64,000 bases of DNA. It comes from a bacterium (GTDB lineage: Bacteria > Auribacterota > UBA3054). Position 1 is the stretch's first letter. Each line of letters opens with the position of its first letter. Below the pieces are notes generated by a model that was given only the letters and a program-made list of their open reading frames with translations, was not told the origin of the DNA and searched no databases. The translations under genes were made by a program, and so were the position numbers. The DNA lies in contig JAFZXZ010000032.1 in the NCBI GenBank assembly GCA_017616555.1, positions 303,862 to 367,861 on the forward strand. Direction: 5' to 3'. Shown here piece after piece: positions 44,171-52,952 of the stretch.

Positions 44171-45559
44171 CTATTGGTTTTTTAACATTTCATGAGCGAG
44201 GCTGGAAAGCGCTCCCGCACCCGTGAAGAGCAGGGTGTGAGGGAATTTCCAATCTTTGCTTCTTTTTAGAAGAAGATTTGGTATTTCTTTTGGCGTATCC
44301 ACCCATTCCGCCTGTCCTCCTGTGCTGAGCACGGCTTCGTAGAGCTCGAATCCGCCTATCAGGCCTTTGCTCTCGCCAGCGCTGTAAACGTCAGTTAATA
44401 TGAGGTTGGGCGCCTTGGAAAGCACTTCGGCGAATTCAGGCAGGAGTTTTTCCGTTCTTGAGAAGCGGTGCGGCTGGAAAACGACGGTAATTTCGCCCTC
44501 AAGCCTCGAGGCGGATCTTAGCAGCGCCTCTATTTCTTTCGGGTGATGGGCGTAGTCGTCGATTATCTCGGCGCCGTGCCATTTCCCCAATTTTTCGAAA
44601 CGTCTGCGGGCGTTTCTGAATCGGGGGAGAGCTTTGACCAACTTTTCGACATCGGCTCCGCAAATTTCGGCGCAGGATAGGGCAATAACGGCGTTAAAAA
44701 CGTTGTGGCTTCCGGGAAGCGGGCAGGTCACAGACATGGACTTTTTCTGTTCGCCGTTTTCAAGGAAAGTAAAGGTGGAGGAAAGATCGGAAAGCGCGAT
44801 GTCACTGCCGAGGTAATCCGCTTTTCCCAAGGCCAGGGCCCCGAGGCCGCATTTGACTTTTTTTATGTCCGGCCTTGCGCTTGCGGCTAGGCGGCAGCAG
44901 ATATTGTCGTCGCAATTGTAGATGAGCGTTCCACCGGGGACGATGTTTCCTACGTAAACGGAGAAGGCTTTCTCTATATCGGCCATGTCTTTGTAATGGT
45001 CAAGGTGGTCGGCGTCAATGTTCAGGAGCACAGCGACGGTCGAGGCGTATCTTACGAAGGTGCCGTCGCTCTCGTCGGCCTCCAGGACAAGATAATCGCT
45101 TGTCCCTTTCCTGAAATTGCCGTCAAAGTCCGGAACAAAGCCGCCTATCACGGCGCTGGGATCAAGCCCGCCCTCCGTCATGAGCCAGGCGATAAGTGAA
45201 GAAACGGTCGTTTTGCCGTGCATTCCGGCGACTGTTATGGCTTTGCAGCGTCTGGCAACCTGCGAGAGAAGTTCGGAGCGGTGCAGCATAGTAAGATGCA
45301 GTTCCCTGGCTCTCATCATGTCGGGGTTGTCATCATGAATGGCGCTGCTGTAAACGAAAATGTCGTCTTCTTTGAGCTTCGTTCCGTCCTGACATGAAAA
45401 GCATTCGATGCCTTCTGAACGCAGTTTCTCCAGCTCGGGGGACTCCTTTATATCGCTGCCGCGGACAACGTGCCCGTCCCTCGCCATTAAGCGGGCCAGG
45501 GGATCCATGCCGCAGCCTCCGATGCCGCAGAAATAAAAACTAAGTTTGTCGCTTTTCAT
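44171..45559 (-). CDS. murC: UDP-N-acetylmuramate-L-alanine ligase
   Basis: The 462-residue Mur ligase adds L-Ala to UDP-MurNAc in the cytoplasm. The N-terminal Rossmann motif is GIGGCGMDPLARL; the ATP-binding motif is GMHGKTTVSSL. Also present are LEADESDGTF, NIDADHLDHY and DDYAHHPKEIEALL, which is diagnostic for MurC, then FQPHRFSRTE. The length fits the family. It overlaps murG by one base and precedes ftsQ by seven. A murB gene is often fused or adjacent here but is missing from this cluster. Confidence 0.97.
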   Translation of the reverse strand: MKSDKLSFYFCGIGGCGMDPLARLMARDGHVVRGSDIKESPELEKLRSEGIECFSCQDGTKLKEDDIFVYSSAIHDDNPDMMRARELHLTMLHRSELLSQVARRCKAITVAGMHGKTTVSSLIAWLMTEGGLDPSAVIGGFVPDFDGNFRKGTSDYLVLEADESDGTFVRYASTVAVLLNIDADHLDHYKDMADIEKAFSVYVGNIVPGGTLIYNCDDNICCRLAASARPDIKKVKCGLGALALGKADYLGSDIALSDLSSTFTFLENGEQKKSMSVTCPLPGSHNVFNAVIALSCAEICGADVEKLVKALPRFRNARRRFEKLGKWHGAEIIDDYAHHPKEIEALLRSASRLEGEITVVFQPHRFSRTEKLLPEFAEVLSKAPNLILTDVYSAGESKGLIGGFELYEAVLSTGGQAEWVDTPKEIPNLLLKRSKDWKFPHTLLFTGAGALSSLAHEMLKNQ

Positions 45560-46674
45560 TATACCGCCATGATGAATTTCAAAAGTTCGAAGGAGGCATC
45601 CTTGATGAAGACTTTTTCGCCCGCTTCGGCCATAGACAGACGCTTTTCTTCATCTTTTAAAAGCTCCAGTATAGTTTCTGAAAGTGATGCGGCCGTAAGA
45701 TCTTTTTCTTCTTTTATGACAGCAGCGCCGGCTCTCTCAAGCACTTTGGCGTTCGCCAGCTGGTGGTTGTCGGCCGCGAAGGGCAAAGGGATCAGTATTG
45801 CCGGCAATTTGCAGGCGCAGATCTCGGTCACTGAGAGGGCGCCCGACCTTGCCACGCACAGATCGGCTTTTTTCATAAGCGAGGACATGTCGTCAAAGAA
45901 GGGGAACAGCCAGTAGGTGAGTTTTACGTTCTCATAAGCAGCCTTCAGCGTTTCAATGTCGTTTGCGCCGCAGAGATGAACTATCTGCAGGGTTGGGAAG
46001 TTGTCTTTCAGTTTTGCGATCGAACGGGCTATGAGGATGTTGACGTTGTGCGCGCCTTGGGAACCTCCGAAGACCAGGAGCAGAGGTCGCGTTTCATCGT
46101 AGCCCGGAAGCTCTTTTGAGAGGTCGTTAGCGGATTCTGAGAAAGCTTTCCGCAAAGGGTTGCCGGTCACGGCGAAACTCGTTTCCTTCCTGATGCTTTT
46201 TTTCAGCTTTTTCATTATGGGATGGTCGGAGTCGAGCCCGCAGGCCACCCTTACGCCGAAATGAGACATCAGCCTTGTGACGCGGCCGGGAATGGCGTTC
46301 GATTCGTGTATAACGGCGTTTTTTCTGAGCAGGACGGAAGCCAGAAGAAGCGGCGCGCTGGTGTAGCCGCCGAAAGTTACGACGGCCTCCGGACGAAGTT
46401 TTATTATGAGCGTGAGGCTTTTAAAAAAGCCCGCGAGGTTTACAAAGAAATTTCTGATGGTTTTCAAACCTCTTCCCTTGGGGGATGAGGGAATGCGGAA
46501 GAACTCAAGACCGTGTTTTTCGGCCAGGCGTTCTTCCATGGAGTCTTTCCGCCCGGCAAAATAGGTCTCCGCTTCAGGAAAGCGTTCCCGTATTTCCTCA
46601 CAGAGCGCGATGGCCGGCATGATATGCCCGCCTGTTCCGCCGCCGCTCACCAATATCTTTTGCAGTTCTTTCAT
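45559..46674 (-). CDS. murG: UDP-GlcNAc:lipid I N-acetylglucosaminyltransferase
   Basis: The 371-residue GT28 enzyme makes lipid II from lipid I at the inner face of the membrane. The N-terminal donor/acceptor motif is SGGGTGGHIMPAIAL. HESNAIPGRVTRL and LLVFGGSQGAHNVN are diagnostic. The UDP-GlcNAc site includes ARSGALSVTEICACKLPAILIPLPFAADNHQ. The length is normal. It overlaps ftsW by four bases and murC by one base, consistent with coupled translation in the dcw operon. Confidence 0.97.
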   Translation of the reverse strand: MKELQKILVSGGGTGGHIMPAIALCEEIRERFPEAETYFAGRKDSMEERLAEKHGLEFFRIPSSPKGRGLKTIRNFFVNLAGFFKSLTLIIKLRPEAVVTFGGYTSAPLLLASVLLRKNAVIHESNAIPGRVTRLMSHFGVRVACGLDSDHPIMKKLKKSIRKETSFAVTGNPLRKAFSESANDLSKELPGYDETRPLLLVFGGSQGAHNVNILIARSIAKLKDNFPTLQIVHLCGANDIETLKAAYENVKLTYWLFPFFDDMSSLMKKADLCVARSGALSVTEICACKLPAILIPLPFAADNHQLANAKVLERAGAAVIKEEKDLTAASLSETILELLKDEEKRLSMAEAGEKVFIKDASFELLKFIMAV

Positions 46675-47837
46675 CTGGCCGAGGTGCGGGAAACGACGCT
46701 GCGTTTGGTAATTTGTACTTTAGGTTTGTTCTTGACCATATTCAAAAAGAGGCCGCAGGCCCCTAAGAGGAACAAAAGCGAAGAGCCGCCGTAGCTGACG
46801 AAGGGGAGCCCCATGCCCTTGTTTGGGAGCGTGGCGGTGACTACGCCCATGTTGACGATAGCCTGGCTGCCAATCACCAGCGTTATGCCGAAGGCGGTGA
46901 GGCGGCAGAAAGTGTCGTCTATTTTGGAAACGAGGCGCCACATGACGGCTATGAGGAGGAAAAAGGCCGCGATAACGGCCGCCGTACCGCAGAAACCCAA
47001 TTCTTCTCCTATGACAGCATAGATGAAGTCGGTATGCGCTTCCGGCAGATACTCCATCTTCATAAGCGAATTGCCTATGCCGAGCCCCGTTATTTTGCCG
47101 GAGCAGATAGCTATCAGCGCCTGGAGGTTCTGGTAGCCGTCGCCCGTAGGATCATCCATGGGGTGCAAAAAGGCCATGACCCTTTTCACCCTGTACGGTT
47201 CTTTTATGATGTAATAGCAACCCAGGCTTGCTACGGCGACCGCCCCAGCGGCGATATAGCTGAATCTCATGCCGGCCGCAAAACAGACCGCTCCGCCAAC
47301 TATGGCGATAAGCAGCGGGGTGCCTAGGTCCTTGCCGAGGAAAGCCAGCGCCAAGCCGATCCCCATTATAACCGCGGGGATAAGGGCGCCTTTTACAAAG
47401 GTGCCCGACTCTCTTTTTATGCGTTCGTACCACCAGGCCAGAATGAGGATCATGGAATATTTCAAGGCTTCCGAGGGCTGGAATCTAAGGAAGCCCAGGT
47501 ATCTGTTGATGTTTTCGAGACTGAGCCAGCGTCTTGCGCCGTTCACGGTCACGCCGAGAGGGGTGAAGACCAGGATCAGGCACAAAAGGGAAGTCAGGTA
47601 GATGATGGGGGCCAGACGCTTCACAAGATCGATCGGGATCTTGTACATCAGCGCCATGGCCCCGAATCCCATGATAAGCCACATTACTTCTCTCTTGAAG
47701 TAATAATACTGGTTGCCGGAATAGACCCTTTCGGCAACGTAAACGCTGGACGAATACACCATCAGCGCTCCGAAGCTGCAGAGCGCAAGGATGAGGCAGA
47801 AAAACACCCAGGGCAGTATTTTGTCAATGGCTTTCAT
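46671..47837 (-). CDS. ftsW: Lipid II polymerase / SEDS protein FtsW
   Basis: The 388-residue SEDS glycosyltransferase has about ten transmembrane segments. The family signature is well preserved: KYSMILILAWWYERI, FLGKDLGTPLLIAIVGG, and a C-terminal NMGVVTATLPNKGMGLPFVSYGGSS, with the catalytic-loop Asp region in PMDDPTGDGYQ and EAHTDFIYAVIGEELG. It polymerises septal peptidoglycan together with the FtsI transpeptidase encoded upstream. It overlaps murG by four bases. The LysM lipoprotein gene lies 14 bases upstream. Confidence 0.96.
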   Translation of the reverse strand: MKAIDKILPWVFFCLILALCSFGALMVYSSSVYVAERVYSGNQYYYFKREVMWLIMGFGAMALMYKIPIDLVKRLAPIIYLTSLLCLILVFTPLGVTVNGARRWLSLENINRYLGFLRFQPSEALKYSMILILAWWYERIKRESGTFVKGALIPAVIMGIGLALAFLGKDLGTPLLIAIVGGAVCFAAGMRFSYIAAGAVAVASLGCYYIIKEPYRVKRVMAFLHPMDDPTGDGYQNLQALIAICSGKITGLGIGNSLMKMEYLPEAHTDFIYAVIGEELGFCGTAAVIAAFFLLIAVMWRLVSKIDDTFCRLTAFGITLVIGSQAIVNMGVVTATLPNKGMGLPFVSYGGSSLLFLLGACGLFLNMVKNKPKVQITKRSVVSRTSAR

Positions 47838-47851
47838 TTATGCGGTAAAAA

Positions 47852-48877
47852 TCAACGGTTGGGAACGATGATGGTTTGACCGATCCTGAGTTTGTCGCTG
47901 CTGGCGCCGTTCATGCTCATCAATTCCTCAACGGAGGAGTTGAAGCGCTTGGCAAGTTTCCAGTAGCTGTCGCCGGCCTGAACGGTGTAATTCTGCGTTC
48001 CGGAGGCGGCGGGGGCAGCGGCAGCCTGCTGCGTCTGCGCGGGCTGTACGACCGAGGAGATGGAGGCGCCTACTTCTTTGGTCTGAGAAGGTTCATTAGA
48101 GACGGCAGCCTTCTCACCGGGGATCTGGAGAACCTGGCCGACTTTCAGGATCTGGCTGCGGGAAATGCCGTTGACTTCACAGAGGTCGTTGACCTTGACG
48201 CCGAATTTGCGGGCGATCCTGATCAGGTTGTCGCCAGCCTGGACGGTGTAGGTATTGCCGCTTGTGACCGCGGACGGACCAACGTAGCCGCCCGAAGAGC
48301 TCTGGTTGCCTTGATAGACGTAGCCGGAGTTGGGCGCGGTAACAACAGAAGTCTCGGTCGCAGGCTTGGGCTGGAGGAAAGAGGAAGATTTGGTCGTGGC
48401 AGCAGTCTCGCTAGTCGTGCCGACAGGGGAGAGCTGCGTGGAGGAGCTGGCTTCTCCGAGGGCCGTCACGTCGCCAGTCGGGGGAGGAACGACGGAGATA
48501 GTCTCGCGGGGGCTCAAGGGTTCCAAAGTTTTGTCCGTGTCGGGGCCCCAGAGCGAGACGTTGCTGGTGGTTATGACGGAATCGTCGATGCTCTCTTCAC
48601 CTTTGTAGAGCGAATCATCGTTCTGGACTCTCAAGGGCTTTTGCATTTCCACAGAATCAACGTACGTGACCTGAGCGGGCGTCGATTCCGGGAAGTTATC
48701 GATGTCCTGATAGGAAGTGCCGATGGTGTTGAGATCTTTTTCGACCAGCGCTTCGATGGTGTCGGGTGAAGTCAGTTCAAGGGTGACGTCCGTGCGGGGG
48801 GTCTCCTTGGCGCAGCCGAAGAAGAAGATGCCCACAAGGCTTACCGTGAACAGGAAGATTAAGAATGATTTGTTCAT
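47852..48877 (-). CDS. LysM-domain lipoprotein within the dcw cluster
   Basis: The 341-residue protein starts at ATG 48877, preceded by GAGAGGAA. The signal segment KSFLIFLFTVSLVGIFFFGC ends in a lipobox-like FFGC, although the usual Leu at -3 is Phe. A long Ser/Thr/Pro-rich low-complexity region (~25-190) is followed by two LysM domains. The first is YTVQAGDNLIRIARKFGV (~200-245). The second is YTVQAGDSYWKLAKRFNSSVEEL (~290-338). LysM binds peptidoglycan. It could link new septal wall to a membrane or serve a hydrolase. No catalytic domain is visible. Its position between murD and ftsW suggests a division role, but this is inference. Confidence 0.85.
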   Translation of the reverse strand: MNKSFLIFLFTVSLVGIFFFGCAKETPRTDVTLELTSPDTIEALVEKDLNTIGTSYQDIDNFPESTPAQVTYVDSVEMQKPLRVQNDDSLYKGEESIDDSVITTSNVSLWGPDTDKTLEPLSPRETISVVPPPTGDVTALGEASSSTQLSPVGTTSETAATTKSSSFLQPKPATETSVVTAPNSGYVYQGNQSSSGGYVGPSAVTSGNTYTVQAGDNLIRIARKFGVKVNDLCEVNGISRSQILKVGQVLQIPGEKAAVSNEPSQTKEVGASISSVVQPAQTQQAAAAPAASGTQNYTVQAGDSYWKLAKRFNSSVEELMSMNGASSDKLRIGQTIIVPNR

Positions 48878-48901
48878 ATGGTTCCTCTCTTTCAAGGTTG
48901 G

Positions 48902-50290
48902 TTAATTTTCGGTTGAAGAGAACTTACGGGCGCAGTCGGCGAAATCGTCGCCCCTGGCCTCGAAACTTTTGTACATGTCAAAGGACGCGCAGGCGGGGGA
49001 GAGAAGCACCACGCCTTTGCCTTCCAGAAGTTCATATCCTTTCGCGACGGCTTCCTTCATATCGCGGACTTCCACGCAATGGAAATCGCCGCCGAAGATC
49101 ACTTTAAACTTTTCCGTGGTGGCGCCTATAAGGAGAACGTGGGCCACTCTTCCTTTCATGTAAGGAATGAGCATGGCGTAGTCGCTGCCTTTGTCATAGC
49201 CGCCCAGAATGAGCGCTTGCGGATACGGGAAAGCCATGACAGCTTCCACGGTGGCTTCGGGATTTGTGCCCTTGGAGTCGTCAACGAAGATGACGTTATC
49301 CTTTTTCGCTACAGTCTCGATACGGTGGCTGAGGCCCGTGAAGCTTTCGCAGGCTTTTTTAATCGTTTCCTCGTCAACGCCCAGCGTTTTGCAGGCCGCC
49401 ATGGCGCAGAGCATGTTGATATGGTTGTGGCGGCCTTTAAGCTTCATCGCCTCAGGCTCTCCGCAAAATGTCGTTTTTCCGTTCATGTGCAGCGTGAAGC
49501 GGCCGTCTTCAAGGGAAGCCCTCTCCAGTCCTTCCAAAGAGGCGTCGCAGCCGGTCTCGTCAACAAACACAGGTTTCAGTTTGAAAGCGGAGACGAGCTT
49601 CTCTTCATTTTCCTTTTCGCTGTGCCAGATGATGGCGGTAGTGCCTGGTTTCTGGCGGCGGAAGATGTTCTCCTTGGCTGAGCGGTAGGCTTCTATGCTT
49701 TCGTAACGGTCGAGGTGGTCAGGGGTGAGGTTCAGCCAAACGGAGACGTAGGGGGAGAAATCCCTGATAGTCTCCAACTGGAAGGAGCTCATTTCGATGA
49801 CCAGTATGTGTTCGTCGGTAGTCTTAAGCGCATATTCGCTCAAAGGGATGCCTATGTTGCCAGCGGTGAAGTGGGGGACATTGGCTACGTCAAGGATGTG
49901 GGAAATGAGGGAAGTGGTCGTGGTCTTGCCGTTCGTGCCGGTGACGGCCACGACTTTGCCTAAACAGTGGCGGATGGCGAACTCCACTTCGCCGACAGCC
50001 TCCACGCCCATTTCTTCAGCCCAGAGGACGGCTTCGTTGTCGCGCTTGACGCCAGGGGACAGGACCAATAGATCCGCGCCTTCCAGGAAGGTCCTGGTGT
50101 GACGGCCTATCTCAACGTAGGCGCCCCTCTTTCTCAGTTCCGCGGCTCTTTCCAGCATTTCTTTGCTGGGGTTAGTTGCGTGGCCATGGTTGAAGCAAGC
50201 GTCGCTAACACTTACTTCGTAGCCGAGGTCGAGGGCTAATTTAGCAGCGGACATGCCGCTTTTTGCCAATCCCATTATTGCGATGTGCAT
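48902..50290 (-). CDS. murD: UDP-N-acetylmuramoyl-L-alanine-D-glutamate ligase
   Basis: The 462-residue Mur ligase adds D-Glu. The N-terminal UDP-binding segment is IAIMGLAKSGMSAAKLA. The ATP-binding motif is GTNGKTTTTSLISH. NLTPDHLDRY and HRIETVAKKDNVIFVDDSKGTNP are diagnostic of MurD, with LILGGYDKG and the C-terminal LLSPACASFDMYKSFEARGD. The length is typical. The gene starts 13 bases after the mraY stop, and the LysM lipoprotein start is 24 bases after its own stop. Confidence 0.97.
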   Translation of the reverse strand: MHIAIMGLAKSGMSAAKLALDLGYEVSVSDACFNHGHATNPSKEMLERAAELRKRGAYVEIGRHTRTFLEGADLLVLSPGVKRDNEAVLWAEEMGVEAVGEVEFAIRHCLGKVVAVTGTNGKTTTTSLISHILDVANVPHFTAGNIGIPLSEYALKTTDEHILVIEMSSFQLETIRDFSPYVSVWLNLTPDHLDRYESIEAYRSAKENIFRRQKPGTTAIIWHSEKENEEKLVSAFKLKPVFVDETGCDASLEGLERASLEDGRFTLHMNGKTTFCGEPEAMKLKGRHNHINMLCAMAACKTLGVDEETIKKACESFTGLSHRIETVAKKDNVIFVDDSKGTNPEATVEAVMAFPYPQALILGGYDKGSDYAMLIPYMKGRVAHVLLIGATTEKFKVIFGGDFHCVEVRDMKEAVAKGYELLEGKGVVLLSPACASFDMYKSFEARGDDFADCARKFSSTEN

Positions 50291-50303
50291 GAATATCTAT
50301 TCC

Positions 50304-51395
50304 TTATTGCAGTTTCAATGTCGCCAGGCCCAGGATCGCGAAGATGAGGGCTAAGATGAAGAAACGCATTGTGACCCTGGTCTCGGGCCACCCTTGCATT
50401 TCAAAGTGATGATGGATGGGGGCCATGCGGAAGACTCTCTTCTGCGTCAGCTTGAAGGAAGCGACCTGAATGATGTCGGAGCAAGCTTCCATGACGAAGA
50501 TAAAACCTATGATGAGAAGCAGCACTTCCTTCCTCACCAAAAGCGCCGTTATGCCGATGGCGCCGCCTAAAGCCAGGCTTCCGGTATCGCCCATGAAGAC
50601 CATGGCCGGATGCGCGTTGTACCACAGGAATCCCAGCCCGGCGCCCACGAGGGCGGACAGAAAGACCGTCAGTTCCGCGGCGTCCCTGGCGTAATAGATG
50701 TAGAGATATTCCGCGATCTTGGAGTTGCCGGCGCAATAGGCGAGGATAAGGTAGGCCAGGGCAGCGATCGTTACCGTACCGATGGCGAGCCCGTCCAGCC
50801 CGTCCGTGAGATTGACGGCGTTGGAAGTGCCGACGATCACAAGCATAGCGAGGATGATGTAGTAGTAGCCGAGGTTTTCGATGACAGGATTCTTAAGGAA
50901 CGGCACATAGAAAGGAAAGCTCTCCTTGCCATAGAAAATGAGGATGAGAGCCGCAGCCAGAGCCACCAGCGACTGCACGACGAGCTTCGTTTTGCCGGAA
51001 ATACCGGCAGCGTTTTTCTGCTTGACCTTGGTGTAGTCGTCGGCGAAGCCCAGAAGGCCTAAAGAGATGAAAACGCCCAGGGCGAGCATCGTATATAGAG
51101 AGAATTGCGCCCAGAGAAGCGTGGAGACCGTTACAGCCAAAAGGATCAATATGCCGCCCATGGTCGGGACGCCCTGCTTGTTCTTGTGAAGAAGGTGCAA
51201 AGGCGGGCATTCGTCGCGTCTGATCTCCTGGCCGATCTTCATCATGTACAGCCAGCGGATAAGGGAGGGGGCCAGGATAAGGCTGATGACAAGCGCTGTC
51301 ACCGCCGCCATCGCGGAGCGCACCGAGATATACTTGAAGACATGGAAAGCCGGAACGCTTTCGCTTAGCCATCCGAAGAAAACGTAGTAGAACAT
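50304..51395 (-). CDS. mraY: Phospho-N-acetylmuramoyl-pentapeptide transferase
   Basis: The 363-residue polytopic enzyme (about ten transmembrane segments) transfers phospho-MurNAc-pentapeptide to undecaprenyl phosphate, forming lipid I. GFADDYTKVKQK carries the catalytic Asp pair. NAVNLTDGLDGLAIG, FMGDTGSLALGG and the C-terminal HHHFEMQGWPETRV are all conserved. The Shine-Dalgarno AAAGGA lies inside the end of the preceding small ORF, whose stop is one base away, so mraY translation could be coupled to that ORF or influenced by the hairpin 32 bases upstream. Confidence 0.98.
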   Translation of the reverse strand: MFYYVFFGWLSESVPAFHVFKYISVRSAMAAVTALVISLILAPSLIRWLYMMKIGQEIRRDECPPLHLLHKNKQGVPTMGGILILLAVTVSTLLWAQFSLYTMLALGVFISLGLLGFADDYTKVKQKNAAGISGKTKLVVQSLVALAAALILIFYGKESFPFYVPFLKNPVIENLGYYYIILAMLVIVGTSNAVNLTDGLDGLAIGTVTIAALAYLILAYCAGNSKIAEYLYIYYARDAAELTVFLSALVGAGLGFLWYNAHPAMVFMGDTGSLALGGAIGITALLVRKEVLLLIIGFIFVMEACSDIIQVASFKLTQKRVFRMAPIHHHFEMQGWPETRVTMRFFILALIFAILGLATLKLQ

Positions 51396-51396
51396 A

Positions 51397-51585
51397 TTAT
51401 CCTTTGACCTCGCTTATTGACAGGATGTTGCGGCCCGAAGACAAACAGTCCTCAGACCGCAACCGGAATGCGGATGTAGAGACGCTGCCCTTTTTGGTGT
51501 GTGTGTTCGTGTAGGGGGAAGGGAGAAGCAGTTCGCCAATCACCGCACACATTCCGTTCCTGTATTTATTGTTTGTATTTTTCAT
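51397..51585 (-). CDS. Candidate 62-residue ORF between murF and mraY (uncertain)
   Basis: This frame begins with an ATG that overlaps the murF stop by four bases (ATGA), as other genes here do, and ends one base before the mraY ATG. It therefore fills the gap exactly. The product would be about 62 residues, polar, rich in Ser, Thr and Asn, with two Cys; no motif is recognised and no membrane segment is seen. There is no Shine-Dalgarno sequence. Codon use looks less regular than in neighbours. A strong RNA hairpin (51427-51463) lies inside it, so the stretch may instead be an untranslated regulatory element. Chance occurrence of a frame of this length is not negligible. Confidence 0.35.
   Translation of the reverse strand: MKNTNNKYRNGMCAVIGELLLPSPYTNTHTKKGSVSTSAFRLRSEDCLSSGRNILSISEVKG
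51427..51463 (-). promoter_or_regulatory. 16-bp RNA hairpin upstream of mraY
   Basis: On the minus strand GTTGCGG-TCTGAGGAC, loop TGTTT, GTCTTCGGG-CCGCAAC pairs along all 16 positions. Three pairs are G-U in the dcw-sense RNA. In plus-strand RNA they would be A-C mismatches, so the fold is specific to the dcw transcript. No T-run follows, so it is not a standard terminator. The hairpin ends about 31 bases before the mraY start. Confidence 0.7.
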
Positions 51586-52952
51586 TGGTTGTTTTTGAAC
51601 ATTTCGTAGAAATAGTCTTCCAGTTTGTTGGCGCGGGACCCTTTGAAGAGCACCGCGTCGTCAGCCTTGACGTATGCTTTCAGGGCTTCCAAGACGTCCT
51701 TTGGCTCGCAGACCGCGACAAGGCAGCCGCTCTTGGCTTCTTTTGCTCCGGCAGCGTAATCCTCGGCGTACTCGCCGGTCACGAAGAGCGCATCCAAAAA
51801 TTGCGCCGCGAATTTGCCGAGCTCATAGTGGGCGCTCTTGGCTTTCTCGCCAATCTCCAGCATGTCGCCGAGGAGAGCGGCTTTGCGGCCCTTAACATTG
51901 AGTTCCTTTAGCATTGTGAGCGAGGCCGCCATGGAATCGGGGTTCGCGTTGTAGCAGTCAAGGATGAAGCGTGCGCCCTTGTGCTCGTGCATTTCGTTCC
52001 TTAGCCTTTCGCCCTTGACGGATTCCAAACCGGACTTCAAAGTCGCCAAATTGACGTCTTCCGTCAAAGCGTAGGCGCCGGCCGCGGCTCCCGCAATGTT
52101 GCTGGCGTTGTAGGCGCCGAGGACGGGGACGGTCAATTCTACGCACCCCATCGGCGTTTTCAACGTGCCCGTCAATCCTCTTTCACCCTCTTCTTTTATT
52201 ACGAATTCAAAATCTCCGCCTTTGCCGAAACTTACGATGTTCAGATCAAGACGCTTCGCCATTTCGGAAAGTTTTTCAAAGAAGTCGCTGTCTATTGGCA
52301 GCGCCACTTTCCCGCAGGGCGGCACGCCGCGGAAGATCTCGGCTTTGGCAAGCGCGATGTTCTCCCTGCTGCCAAGGAATTCTATGTGAGCGCTTCCGAC
52401 GTTTGTTATGATGGCCGCGTCGGGGTGGGCCAGGCGGCTAAGGGCAAGGATCTCGCCCTTGTGGTTCATGCCCATCTCAACAACGGCGTAGCGGTGATCT
52501 TCGCAGAGTCTGAGGAGCGTAATGGGAAGCCCTATATCGTTGTTGAGGTTCCCTTCCGTAACGAGCGTTTTGCCCAGCGTCTGAAGGATTGAACCGAGCA
52601 TGTTTTTGGTAGTAGTCTTGCCGCAGGAGCCGGTTACGCCGATCATCGGTATCTGAACTCGCGCCCTCTGATAGGCAGCGAGATCCTGCAGGGCCTTCAC
52701 GGTGTCAACCACGCGGTAGCAGGCCAGTCCTTCCGGAGCTTCGCAGCTCAGGATGCAGGCGGCGGCTTTGCCGTCCAAGGCTTTCTTGGCGACGGCGGGG
52801 GAGTCTCCTCCCCTGATGCCGACGAAAAGATCGCCGGGCTCCAGTTTCCTGGTGTCGCAAGTGACGCCCATAGGTTCCTTCGGTTCATTTCCTGTGAAGG
52901 AGAAGGTTCCGCCCAGAGCGGTTCTGATGTCTTCGTGAGTGAACTTAAGCAT
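51582..52952 (-). CDS. murF: UDP-N-acetylmuramoyl-tripeptide-D-alanyl-D-alanine ligase
   Basis: The 456-residue Mur ligase adds the D-Ala-D-Ala dipeptide. The ATP-binding motif is GVTGSCGKTTTKNML (Cys replaces the common Asn). EMGMNHKGEI, TNVGSAHIEFLGS and DCYNANPDSMAASL are diagnostic for MurF. The N-terminus has FTHEDIRTALGG and VTCDTRKLEPGDLFVGIRG. It overlaps murE by eight bases and its stop overlaps the small ORF by four. No ddl gene for making D-Ala-D-Ala is present in the window. Confidence 0.97.
   Translation of the reverse strand: MLKFTHEDIRTALGGTFSFTGNEPKEPMGVTCDTRKLEPGDLFVGIRGGDSPAVAKKALDGKAAACILSCEAPEGLACYRVVDTVKALQDLAAYQRARVQIPMIGVTGSCGKTTTKNMLGSILQTLGKTLVTEGNLNNDIGLPITLLRLCEDHRYAVVEMGMNHKGEILALSRLAHPDAAIITNVGSAHIEFLGSRENIALAKAEIFRGVPPCGKVALPIDSDFFEKLSEMAKRLDLNIVSFGKGGDFEFVIKEEGERGLTGTLKTPMGCVELTVPVLGAYNASNIAGAAAGAYALTEDVNLATLKSGLESVKGERLRNEMHEHKGARFILDCYNANPDSMAASLTMLKELNVKGRKAALLGDMLEIGEKAKSAHYELGKFAAQFLDALFVTGEYAEDYAAGAKEAKSGCLVAVCEPKDVLEALKAYVKADDAVLFKGSRANKLEDYFYEMFKNNQ

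Noticed and set aside
47876-48769. 297-codon open frame antisense to the LysM lipoprotein
   Set aside because: The low-complexity Ser/Thr-rich coding strand leaves the complementary frame open. No signal or motif is seen.
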